This document shows, one piece after another, positions 34,033 to 44,300 of a stretch of 64,000 nt of DNA. The DNA comes from Rhodoflexus caldus (GTDB lineage Bacteria; Bacteroidota; Bacteroidia; Cytophagales; Thermoflexibacteraceae). Position 1 is the stretch's first letter; the number at the start of each line of letters is the position of its first letter. Where the stretch lies: the NCBI RefSeq assembly GCF_021206925.1, contig NZ_JAJPRF010000014.1:1-64000 (forward strand), in the 5' to 3' direction. The position numbers and the translations under genes are program-made. The notes under the pieces are model-generated. The model did no database searches. It was given only the letters and a program-made list of their open reading frames with translations, and was not told where the DNA came from.

Positions 34033-35220
34033 ATGCAAACTTCTGCGCTTACATCCGCTACCATTGCTCCGCTTACTCACAAAAAAACCGTAAGGGTACT
34101 CCACGCCATCCGTCAGGGCAGCATCGGCGGCGGCGAAAGCCATATCATAGACTTGGTAACTCATCTGAATAAATCTGATTATGAGTCGGTTATTCTTGCC
34201 TTTTCGCCGGGTGCAATGGTGGACAGGCTGCGGAAAATGGGCTACAAAGTCTATGTGATTGAAAGTACAAACGCTTTTGATTTGTCCACAGGCAGACAGG
34301 TGCGCAACCTGCTCAAATCCCAACAGATTGATTTGGTACATGTTCACGGTACGCGGGCGTTCAGCAATCTGCTGCTGCCTGCACGGCAGTTGGGCATACC
34401 TTTGGTCTATACCGTTCACGGCTGGTCGTTTCACTCTGACCAATCATTCCCCGTTTATCATGCACGGCGAATGGCCGAAGTGTTTTTCTGCAAAGCTGCA
34501 CAGCAAGTAATTACTGTTTCGGCAGCCAATCACCTGACAGGGCAACAACTTTCAACCGATTTTCACTCGGTTACTATTCCCAACGGTGTTGATACAGAAC
34601 GATTCAACCTCAACAACATAAAAGTTGATTTGCGCCCTTCACTTGGCATTCCGGCAGATGCTTTTGTCATCGGGTTTGTGGCACGACTGACCAAACAAAA
34701 ACAGCCGCTGCTGATGTTACATGCTTTTGAAAAGGCCGTACAAAAAAGCGGCGGCATGGAAAGCAAACTGCATCTGCTCATGGTAGGCGACGGCGAACTG
34801 CGCCCCGATGTTGAAAATGTCATCAACCATTCGGAATTGCTGCAAAAAAAGGTCTGCCTGCAAGGTTTCCGCACCGACGTACCCGAGCTGCTGGCTGCCT
34901 GCAATGCCTACTGCCTGCCTTCGCTTTGGGAAGGGCTGCCCATTGCACTGCTGGAAGCGATGGCTATGCAACTGCCTTGTGTGGCTACTGCCGTAGACGG
35001 CACTTGCAACGTGCTGCAAAATGAACAAAACGGGCTGCTGATAGCACCCGAATCGGTAGATGCACTTGCCAATGCGCTGCTGTATCTGCTGCACGATGAC
35101 GCAATGTGCCGAAAATTGGGCAAAGAAGCGCGCCGAACCGTAGAAAAGCGATTCAGTGCGCAGGCAATGGCAGACCGCACGGCAGCCGTTTATGAAGAAG
35201 TGCTCGCCATGCGTGAGTGA
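34033..35220 (+). CDS. Glycosyltransferase family 4
   Basis: A 395-residue GT-B enzyme. RVLHAIRQGSIGGGESHIIDLV opens the acceptor domain, followed by IDLVHVHGTRAFSNLL and VYTVHGWSFHSD. The donor domain has VIPNGVDTERFN, FVARLTKQKQPLLMLHAF, LMVGDGELRPDVE and CLPSLWEGLPIALLEAMAMQLPCVATAV with the E(x7)E motif. It is 12 bp after the GT2 in the same operon. Sugar specificity is not predictable. Confidence 0.88.
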   Translation: MQTSALTSATIAPLTHKKTVRVLHAIRQGSIGGGESHIIDLVTHLNKSDYESVILAFSPGAMVDRLRKMGYKVYVIESTNAFDLSTGRQVRNLLKSQQIDLVHVHGTRAFSNLLLPARQLGIPLVYTVHGWSFHSDQSFPVYHARRMAEVFFCKAAQQVITVSAANHLTGQQLSTDFHSVTIPNGVDTERFNLNNIKVDLRPSLGIPADAFVIGFVARLTKQKQPLLMLHAFEKAVQKSGGMESKLHLLMVGDGELRPDVENVINHSELLQKKVCLQGFRTDVPELLAACNAYCLPSLWEGLPIALLEAMAMQLPCVATAVDGTCNVLQNEQNGLLIAPESVDALANALLYLLHDDAMCRKLGKEARRTVEKRFSAQAMADRTAAVYEEVLAMRE

Positions 35221-35316
35221 TACTTGCTCATAAAAAAATCGGTTTATACAAAAGCGCAAGTAGTTTGCAAAAAACACTTTGTGTAAATTATTGAAAAACA
35301 CGTATTTAACTTAAAT

Positions 35317-35341
35317 CTGACAGGTTTTAGAGGCCTGTCAG
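35317..35341 (+). terminator. Hairpin in the second glycan operon
   Basis: CTGACAGG and CCTGTCAG form an 8-bp perfect stem around a TTTTAGAGG loop; only a short GTTTG follows, so termination may be partial. Its CCTGTCAGG core belongs to the same hairpin style as 61535-61561. It lies in the 208-bp gap between the GT4 and the next GT2. Confidence 0.45.
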
Positions 35342-35428
35342 GTTTGTGCATACCTTCCGTTTGCTGCGGGAAAACTTCGGTAAACAGGGCTTTATTTGTT
35401 ACTTGCCATTGTCCACAAACCACGACCT

Positions 35429-36622
35429 ATGGTTATTACTGTTTTCAACGTCTTGCTTGTCGTCATTGGGGCATGGGTAGCTTTCAACGCTGCTTATTTG
35501 CTGATTTTTGCGCTGGCCGGCAGGCTGATTCGCCGCAAGTCCGTGCCTGAAACCTGTGTGCGGCAAAGAAAAATTGCAGTGCTGATTCCTGCCTACAGGG
35601 AAGACGGCATTATTGTACAAACCGCACAAAAAGCCCTGCAACAGGACTACCCCGCCGATAAATACGATGTGGTCATCATTGCCGATTCGTTGCAGACCGA
35701 TACGCTGAAACGCTTACACCAATTGCCCGTGCGCGTGGAAGAAGTTTCTTTTCCTGTCAGCACAAAAGCCCGCGCCATTCAGGCAACCTTGCGCAGACTG
35801 CCCGACACATACGATATCGCTTTCATATTAGATGCGGACAATGTGATGGAAAACCACTGCCTCCGAAGGGTCAATGATTGTTTTCAGGCAGGTTTCAGGG
35901 CCGTTCAATGCCGCCGCGTGGCGAAAAATCTTAATACAGCCACTGCTTGGTTAGATGCGGCAAGCGAAGAAATCAACAACTGCATTTACAGGGAAGGACA
36001 TCGCTCGCTGGGGCTTTCCTCGGCACTCATCGGCTCGGGCATGGGCTTTGACTATGCGTGGTTTAAACAATTATTCCTCACAACCGACATTGCCGAAAGC
36101 GTAGGCGAAGACCGTGAAATAGCCTTTGCTTTGCTACAAGACCAAATGAAAACAGAGTTTTTGGGCGATGTGCGGGTATATGACGAAAAAGTACAGAATC
36201 GGCAGGTGCTGCAAAAACAACGCACTCGCTGGCTGCACGCCTATTTCCACTATTTCGGCAAACACTTTTTCAAAGGTTTGCGCCACCCGATTGGCAATAT
36301 AGACTACTTCAATATCAGTTTGCAGTATTTAGTGCTGCCGCGCAGCCTTTTTGTAATGCTTTTTGTAAAAGGATTATTGCTTACTTTGATTGGCCAATGG
36401 ATGGCTTTATCGCCAATGCTCGGCGTTTCTTTTTACGCGATTGCCGCAATAAGCTATGCGGCGGCACAAATTATTGCCTTGCCTGCTTATTTTTACAACA
36501 AGGAATTTGCAAGTGCTGTTATGACGCTGCCGGGCGTAGTGTTGCGCATGTTGTTGGCAACCGTTCCCGCCTTCAAAAAACAGCAACAGTTTATCCATAC
36601 GCCTAAAAATTATCAGGCTTGA
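35429..36622 (+). CDS. Processive membrane glycosyltransferase family 2
   Basis: A membrane GT2 of 397 residues from the ATG at 35429 (the frame runs back to a TTG at 35396). An N-terminal helix (VITVFNVLLVVIGAWVAFNAAYLLIFALAG) precedes the GT-A core: VLIPAYREDGIIV, IADSLQTD, FILDADNVME and the catalytic GEDREIAFAL, then the QRTRWL motif of processive synthases of the cellulose, chitin and hyaluronan class. Three or four helices follow. It may build a homopolymer or add a long side chain. Its stop overlaps the next ATG (TGATG). This marks the second operon as different in mechanism from the first. Confidence 0.85.
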   Translation: MVITVFNVLLVVIGAWVAFNAAYLLIFALAGRLIRRKSVPETCVRQRKIAVLIPAYREDGIIVQTAQKALQQDYPADKYDVVIIADSLQTDTLKRLHQLPVRVEEVSFPVSTKARAIQATLRRLPDTYDIAFILDADNVMENHCLRRVNDCFQAGFRAVQCRRVAKNLNTATAWLDAASEEINNCIYREGHRSLGLSSALIGSGMGFDYAWFKQLFLTTDIAESVGEDREIAFALLQDQMKTEFLGDVRVYDEKVQNRQVLQKQRTRWLHAYFHYFGKHFFKGLRHPIGNIDYFNISLQYLVLPRSLFVMLFVKGLLLTLIGQWMALSPMLGVSFYAIAAISYAAAQIIALPAYFYNKEFASAVMTLPGVVLRMLLATVPAFKKQQQFIHTPKNYQA

Positions 36623-38139
36623 TGAATTTTTTACGCTGCCGCATGAAATGGCTGATGCAACTACTCATCGGTGTTGTGCTGTTTGCAGGCTATCACCTGA
36701 GCTTTCCGGCCAATCGCTCGGAAAGTGATGACGGCTACATGTATGCCCGCATTGTGGCGCAGGAAAGCCCGATAACTACCGAACTGTACGACCTGAAATT
36801 TGTACTGTTCCTTTCTTCGGCGCACGGCATATTTTCGCTTGTCAGGCAGATAGCCCCGACAACGGATGCTTACTTGCTCATGTGCCGCATCAGTGCGGTT
36901 TGTGCCGTGCTGACGCTGCTCATTTTTTATCGGCTGCTGCATCGGCAAGGCGGCATGAACCGACCGACCGCATTGTTAGGCACAGGGCTGCTTGCTGTTT
37001 CTTACCACTTCTGGCGCTATGCAGTGGAAGCCGAAGTATATCTGCCTGCCATTTTAGCGGTTACTGCGCTGTTCTATCTGGCCATGCGCTCGGTAAACCA
37101 AGGTCTTTCGCTGCCTGTAGCCGCTCTTATGGCGCTGCTCGCGGGAGTTGCCGTACTTATCTACAAACCTAACATGATTCCCGTCGGGTTTCTGTTATTG
37201 CTGCTATTTACGCGCAAGGAAAATCGCCTGCTTACCGTCGGCACGGGTGCGCTGGCAGCGCTGATAGTTGTTGCGGGCTACTATCAGGTGTATCAACTGA
37301 ACAACGAAGAGCAAAAAAATTTTCTGCAATACCTACTCACCGCTACGCACTCTCCGCATCGCGCGGCTTGGAGCGCGGTTAAAATTGCCGCCGTGATGGG
37401 TAGTTTGTTGCTTGCCCCTAATTTTATGTACGGATTTCCTGCCGTTCAGCGATTTTTACAAGCATCGTTTCAAGGGCAATATTTGCAGGATGAAATTTTT
37501 GCGGCCTCGCAGTTTCCCGCGACAATTAATGCTGCTTTGATTACGCTGGCAGGCTGCACAGTAATTTTCATTGTCTTATTGGCACGCAGCATCGGCAGGC
37601 AAACGCTCCGCGATTTCATCCAAACACCTAACCTGATTGTCATCGGCTGGCTGCTGACCTATACGGCATTACTCATTGTACAGTTAGATTCCTTCTCGCC
37701 CGAGCCGTTTGTTCCGCTGCTGTTGCCCATTGCCTATCTGGTAAGCGTCTTTATTTTTAAACCGCTGGCCACACAACCTTTGCTTCCTGCCGCATTTGTG
37801 GCAACCGTTTTTTTCCACAACCTCTTGGGCGGATTCGGCATGATATATTCACCCGATACCGAATGGCTGCATTGCCAACAGAAATGGCTGATGCAAAACG
37901 CCCGAAAAGGAGATGTGATTGTGGTACACGGTGCTATTGTTACGCAAAAAAAACTTGCCTATTACACACCCGCCAAGGTGCTGGCTTCATCTGTTTTTTA
38001 TGAATCGCCCTATGCCGTTACCGATACGGTCAGAAGCGACGGGCGGATTTTCCTGCTGACGGACGCAAGCAACCTCAACCGCAAAGGATATCAGCCGACA
38101 GGCAACTGCAAGGGATATTTGTATGAAGTTCGCCGTTAG
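36622..38139 (+). CDS. Polytopic GT39/DUF2723-like membrane protein
   Basis: A 505-residue inner-membrane protein with about ten hydrophobic segments and a soluble C-terminal domain (WLHCQQKWLMQNARKGDVIVVHGAIVT...). The first loop, ANRSESDDGYMYARIV, has an acidic pair typical of GT-C lipid-phosphosugar transferases, and YHFWRYAVEAEVYLPAIL matches the conserved DUF2723/GT39-like loop. It probably transfers a sugar from a polyprenyl phosphate donor on the periplasmic side. Start chosen at the ATG overlapping the upstream stop. Last gene of the operon. Confidence 0.6.
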   Translation: MNFLRCRMKWLMQLLIGVVLFAGYHLSFPANRSESDDGYMYARIVAQESPITTELYDLKFVLFLSSAHGIFSLVRQIAPTTDAYLLMCRISAVCAVLTLLIFYRLLHRQGGMNRPTALLGTGLLAVSYHFWRYAVEAEVYLPAILAVTALFYLAMRSVNQGLSLPVAALMALLAGVAVLIYKPNMIPVGFLLLLLFTRKENRLLTVGTGALAALIVVAGYYQVYQLNNEEQKNFLQYLLTATHSPHRAAWSAVKIAAVMGSLLLAPNFMYGFPAVQRFLQASFQGQYLQDEIFAASQFPATINAALITLAGCTVIFIVLLARSIGRQTLRDFIQTPNLIVIGWLLTYTALLIVQLDSFSPEPFVPLLLPIAYLVSVFIFKPLATQPLLPAAFVATVFFHNLLGGFGMIYSPDTEWLHCQQKWLMQNARKGDVIVVHGAIVTQKKLAYYTPAKVLASSVFYESPYAVTDTVRSDGRIFLLTDASNLNRKGYQPTGNCKGYLYEVRR

Positions 38140-38197
38140 CACGCGCCGTTAAGCAAGTGAGCAATTTACTGCGTTCTTTTCTTTCGATTATTAAACT

Positions 38198-38237
38198 GCC
38201 GGCAGGGACTTTGTCCGCTGACAGAGTCCCTGCCGGC
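38198..38237. repeat. Inverted repeat containing copy 2 of the 27-bp element
   Basis: GCCGGCAGGGACT (38198-38210) and AGTCCCTGCCGGC (38225-38237) form a perfect 13-bp stem with a 14-base loop in the gap between two convergent genes. Bases 38198-38224 match the element at 4180-4206 in reverse at 24 of 27 positions. It may serve as a bidirectional terminator, although no long T run follows. Confidence 0.7.
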
Positions 38238-38302
38238 GGCTGAAAGCCCGGTCAGCGGATTTAGATAAACGGGTTTTAAACTGCTCAGTTACTTAGCAAA
38301 CA

Positions 38303-41300
38303 TTACTTCTTCACCAACTTCCTGACGATTACGCCTTCCGATGTTTCTATCTGCAACAGGTAAACACCCGAAACCTGTGCTTCCAGATTCAACTGCGCGC
38401 CGAACAGCAAGTCATTGGCCGTGAGCGAATGAGCGGCAATGAGCCTGCCCTGCAAATCGGTGATGCGCAAGGTATGCGCTGCGTTGCTTTGTCGCAACAT
38501 CGTCACAGGGAACTTCACCTGAAAGACACCGCCTGCCGAAGGGTTTGGATATATGCGCAACTCGTGTGCCCATACAGGCTCGGTAGGCAGCGCAGTTACA
38601 TTAAACCCTTCCGGCTCCGAAAATGCCGTACAACCGTTGCGGTCGGTGATGCGCACCCGATAAAAACCCGATTCGGAAGGTTCAAACTGTGCGCGGTTGG
38701 CATCGGCTACCTGCACGTTGTCTTTAAACCACTGGTAACTTATCACTTCGCCCGATGTTTCGGCTGTCATACGCCCGTTTTCGGTGCGGATGCGCACCAC
38801 AGGAGCAGGATTGCGGCGAATGGTGATACTTTCCGACAAAACGGTGCATCCGCCTTCGGTCAGCATACGCACGGCATAAGTGCCCGGCTCACGTGCCGTG
38901 AAATTGAGGCTCGCAGCTCCGCCGATTCCCTGCCCGTCTTTCAACCAAAGCAACTCAACTACGTTCTGATTGCGGGCGGCGCTCAACTGCACAAAAATCG
39001 CTTCGCCTTCACAGAAGTTCAGCCCTCCCGAAACCGTCAGGCGTGTATTGATGCCTGTTACACTGCTGCCGCAACTCAGGCGCACATCGTATTCCGCGCT
39101 GAGCAGCGTCAGTGCAGGTGCTTCGGGGTTCGTAACTTCTACGGTGTAAATACCGCTTTGAGCAGCCGTTGCGCTGTTGATAGGCAGCGCGGGATTGTCG
39201 GTAGCAACCACCTGCACGCCATTGCGCAACCAACGGTAGCGGTTTTGTTCGCCTCCCGTGCGGATTTCCAGCAAAAAGCTGCTGCCCTGCTCGGCGTTGA
39301 TAATTTGCGGCGTGCCGATTCGCGCTTGCGGTGCATAGATGAAGTCTATCGGACGGAACAATGGCATCAGCGGCAGTAAATCAGCAAAATCCAGTTTGTT
39401 GGAGTACGCATACAGTTTTTGCAAGCGGCGGAGCGCATCCAAGGGCGGCAAATCGCTGATTTCGTTGTTGTGGAAAAGGAATACTTCCAGCGCGGTCAGG
39501 CGACTGATGCTTGCAGGCAGTGCAGTCAGCAGGTTAAACGAAACGTCTAAATAGCGGAGCTGCTGCAAAGGTGCAAATATATCGGGCAGGTGCACCAATT
39601 GATTATTGCGCACAATCAGCGTGCGAAGTTTTTGCAGAGAAGTCAATTCAAAGGGCAGAACAGCAAAGCGATTGTTGTTCAATAGGAAGGCTTCCATATT
39701 TGCCAATGCGCCAATTTGCCCGCTTAATCGGTCAAATCGGTTTTCGGATAAAATAAGCGTTACCAACTTTCGCAGGCGGCTGATGCCATCGGGAACTTCT
39801 CCCGAAAAATCGTTGCGGCTCAGGTCTAAGTATTCCAGTTCTTCCAGATTCAGCACCCAGCCGGGGAACAACCCCGACAGGCGGTTGCCAGACAAGTTCA
39901 GGTATCGCAACTTGCCAAAAGCCACAATGTTGGCTTCAAAAACGGCTGCCAAATCGCCGGAGAGGTTATTGCCGCTCAGGTCTATGCCAACCACTTCGCC
40001 GTTTTCTACCTTTATGCCGCGCCACGTACCGGGCGGGTCGTTAAAATTCCATTTTTCGTGCCAATCTTCGCCGCCTGTGGCATTGTAGAGCCTGCGCAAT
40101 CGCTCAATATCCATCGGGTTATTTACCTGCGCACTGTTAATGGTTTGTGTACCGCCCGCGGGCAGTGGATTCACACCTATTTTGGCAAGTTCATTGTTCG
40201 CCAACGTTACTTGCGTCTGAGCAACTGTTCCTATCCTAATAGTGCGACCTGCCTGTGCCTGCACGGCAATATCTGCCGTGAGGATGAGAAACAGATTGGT
40301 GCTGCGTTGCAAATTCAGGTTTAAGTTGCCGAATGTAAGCGTACTACCTGCTCCTGCGGACGGCACGACGGCCAATTCCCTGTCCTGAGGGTCATAGGAG
40401 GCATTGGACGATAACCACAAGCGGAAACCGTTGGGTTTCAGGTCTTGCGCCGTAAATGTCCCTTCGGTGCGCAATTGCAGGCCTTGCAAAACCTGCGCCT
40501 GTCCGCGGGCAAACAGGCTGATTACGTACAACGGATGCTTATCCGTATTCGGGTCAATATTGCCCGCATCTACTCCTGCAAAACCAATATTCAGCCCTGC
40601 ATGAACTTCAAATGCCCTGTTTTCGGAAACCAATTCGGGAGCAGGGACAACGTCGGTGCTGTTGGCCACCGAAATTTGTGCCGTCCCAATGTTGGCTGTC
40701 AATTCGGGGGGAATGATTGCCTGCAACTGCCTGCTATTGACAAAAGTTGTGGCTAACCGTATGCCGCCATTCCAGCGAACAACAGCCCCGGGCAGGAAAT
40801 CATCGCCAAATAAGGTGAGCACGGTCGCTGCCCCTTCGGCAATGGTAAAGGTAGGGGAAATATTTTGCAGTATCGGCGTAAAAGGCAGTGTTCTGCCTAC
40901 GCCCGTCAGTGCCTGAGCGGTATAATTGGCTGTATTGCCTCTGCCGTTAAAGGCATATACATCTACGGCGTATGGCGTGTCGGCTTCCAGTTGTGCTGCC
41001 GAAAACTGCCGCGTATCGTCAATGCCTATGATGCGCACACCGTTGATAATTTCACCCACGTTGTACGATTTACTGTCTTCGGGCACAAAAGGCGGCGTAT
41101 CGGACAAACGGATGGTGATGAGGTAATTTTCAGGCGCAGGCAGCGACTCGGTAAATTCACCACCCAAACCCGATTTGGTACGGCGGGTAAACCGTAAATC
41201 AACAGGCGTAGCGGCGGGTTCGGTTGCCAGAGTGGCCGCTGCTCCGCTCAAAGGGTCGGTGGTGCGGTAAAGCCGTCTTGTACCGTTGCCGTTGTAGGCA

Positions 41301-44300
41301 TACACATCAAAAACATATTCGGTGGCAGGTTGTAAACCGTTGGCAACAAAGCTCAAATTATTGCCCTGTGCCACCACCCAATGGTTGGGAGCCAAGGTTG
41401 CACCTACGGCATAGTTGGTGCCGTCTTGTGGCAATATGCGCGTGCTTCCCTGCGGTCTTCTAATGACTAAATAGCCTGCCGCACCACCAAAGGAAGGCGT
41501 AAATGCACCTTCAATTTTGCGGTCGGTAATGCCTGAAAAAACAAGTGCCGTTGGTGAGGCATCGGGCGTTTTTACCTGTGTTTGAAAACGTGCCAAAAGC
41601 GATGGCGTTATCAGGTAGTTGGTGGCTATTCCCGTACCGTTCAGGGCATACACCGAAACCACGTATTCTGTATCGGGCAGCAGGTTGTTAATGAAAAAGG
41701 TATTGAGATTGCCCCGATAAACCACCCGCACATTAGGTGCAATAAAGCTGCCCACAGCATAAGCCACCCCATCCTGTGGCGGTGCTTCGGACGTGCCAAG
41801 CGGACGGATGGTTGCCAGATACCCGCTGCAACCACAACCGGTAGTAAGGATAACATTACCTGTGGCACTTGTGGCCGTAATATTGGTAATGGTCAGTGGG
41901 GCGGGCTGCGCCAAAGGGTCGGGTGTAGGCGGCAAAGTTTGTACACTACCCGATAGAACAGCACTTATCAGATAGTTTCGCGTAAGCGGGCTGCCATTGT
42001 AGGCATACACATCATACGTATAATCGGTTAGTGGTATAAGTGCATAGATATCGTTAAATGACAAACTAACTCCGGAAGCAACCACCATTTGTCCGGCATA
42101 AACAGTACCCGGCATGTAAGCCTGCCCGTCAATGGGAAACGTTTGCGGGTCGCCTGTCAGTCGGCGCAATACCAGATAGCCATCGGCAGGTGTAACAGGC
42201 GGGTCAAACAGACCTGTTACCTGTACGCCGCTCACGGGGGTAAGCGTCAGGTTCAGCGGCGGGTTGAGCGGCTCGGCTGCTAATGTGGAAAAGTTCGCGG
42301 GGTTGCCTGTATCGGGGTTGATATTGTAGGTAATATTGGGCAGATTTTCGTTGTACTCAAACACCTGAACGGTGTACTGCGCAGCAGGCAGCAGGCCTGT
42401 TACCGTTACGGGGCCTGCACCGCTGCCATTGAATACGACCTGATTGCCACTGCCGCCGTAAACGGTATTGGCCGTATAGGAAGTATTGTTGAGCGGCGGC
42501 GAAACAGGCGACGTATCATCTGTGATAATCACTAAGCGGTGCGTACCGTTGCCGTTTGCCCAGTTTAACTCTGCCGAAGTGGGCGTAATATTAGTTACCG
42601 TAACAGCTGTTGCCTGCACGGTTGGCGCCAGCCCTCCGATGGGTGTAACCAAAACAGGCACCCGCGAAGACTCACATGCCAAAACAGGGTCGTATGAGCT
42701 TACATAAAACGTAACAGGGACGATTACGGGCGGCGTAATGAACACCCCCGAGGTAGTAGCCAGAGGCGTACCGCCCGTTGGCACATCGTACCATCGGAAA
42801 TTGCTGACTCCCGTAGCCGTAGCCGAAAGTTCTGCCGTGCCGCCTATTATGGGCACAAGGGTAACGGTTGCCGTTGGCACCGGCAGGCTGCAAACGGTTT
42901 GGATGCCCTGCGCGGGCAGCGAATCAATCCCGACAATAGAGGCCGCTCCATTAAATACAAAATTATTTTTCCGAATAATACCCGTCCGCACGGTTTCTCC
43001 GCTGTTGGCAAGCGGGGCTATGTCTGCCGTAACCCAGAAATAGCGCACATCGCCCGGGGCAATACTCACAGGCGAAAGTATCAGGAAGTTGATATCTTCG
43101 CCGCTGCCTGTGTTGGTCGGGAATGCCGCATTAACCAAGGTAGCGGTGCTGAAATTGTCGGCCGTATTTTGATAAAGTTCAAATTGACTGATGTCGGTAT
43201 TGGTGTATGTTCCTCTGAACGGAATCAGTACTCCTGTAAAGTCAGGTAAATCAGCCGCACCCTGCGTAACGTTTTCCAAAGAAAACTGCGAGAGTATATG
43301 CCGCAGCGTGCCGGGCGATACTAATTGGTCGGGAATGTTGGTAAACGACAGCAGAAAAGCAGGCAGTTGCACAAAAGGCGATGTATTGTCCGCTATATCG
43401 GTGGCCGATACGACTAACCTATCGCCTCGGCTCACGCCCGGCAGCGATACCGACCAGTCGCCATCCAAATCGGTTAAAGTAGTGGCTATGATTTCCCTTG
43501 CCTGCCGCGGTGCAGTCGTAAAGGCACAAGTAAGGGAATTATCGCGGTAAACGGTAATGGTATCAAAAGGCACGGAACGACCCCGTAATTCCATGAAAGG
43601 ATTAATCAGGTTAGGGGTAAATGAGGTAACAGTAGGAGGCGACTTGTCATTATTGCCGCCCGCAACTAACTCCGCCGCCGCCAATTCGTTACAGAAAATG
43701 CGGTTATTGCGGAAATTATTGCCCGTTCCGCCCGATACTCTCACCCCTACCTGTGCACCGCCAATCAGGTTGGGCATTCCCAACTCGGCACCGCCAATAA
43801 CATTATCGTTGCCACTGATGCTGATGCCCGCACTCATCGAAGGAATAGCGTCTATATCAATGCCATTGGGTTTTACGGCTATAAAGTTGCCTTGCACCGT
43901 ATTATTTGAACCTTGCAGTGTAATGGAACCGCCAAGGAGGTTGCGCTCGGCTATATTTCGTCCGCCAATTGTATTGTTATTGCCCACTACGTTTATTTTG
44001 CTGACAGAAGGAGTAGCTACAAGGTCGGCATCAGGCTCTCTGCCGATATAATTGCCTTTAACAGACACATTGGAAACACCCGCACTGATGGTAATTTCAC
44101 CGAATACCCCTCCTGCAATTGCCACTCCCGACAAGTGCGAATAGCTTGCACTGCTTGTAAAAGGCGTTGTTTGCGTATCAAACTGTATAGCCCCCTGAAT
44201 TTCTATCCGAATATCGGCAGGGGTTGAAAGGCTTACGGCAGGTGCAGCCCCGGGCTGTGTATAGCCGTTAATCACCACGCGGTCGCTAAAACTAAAAGAG

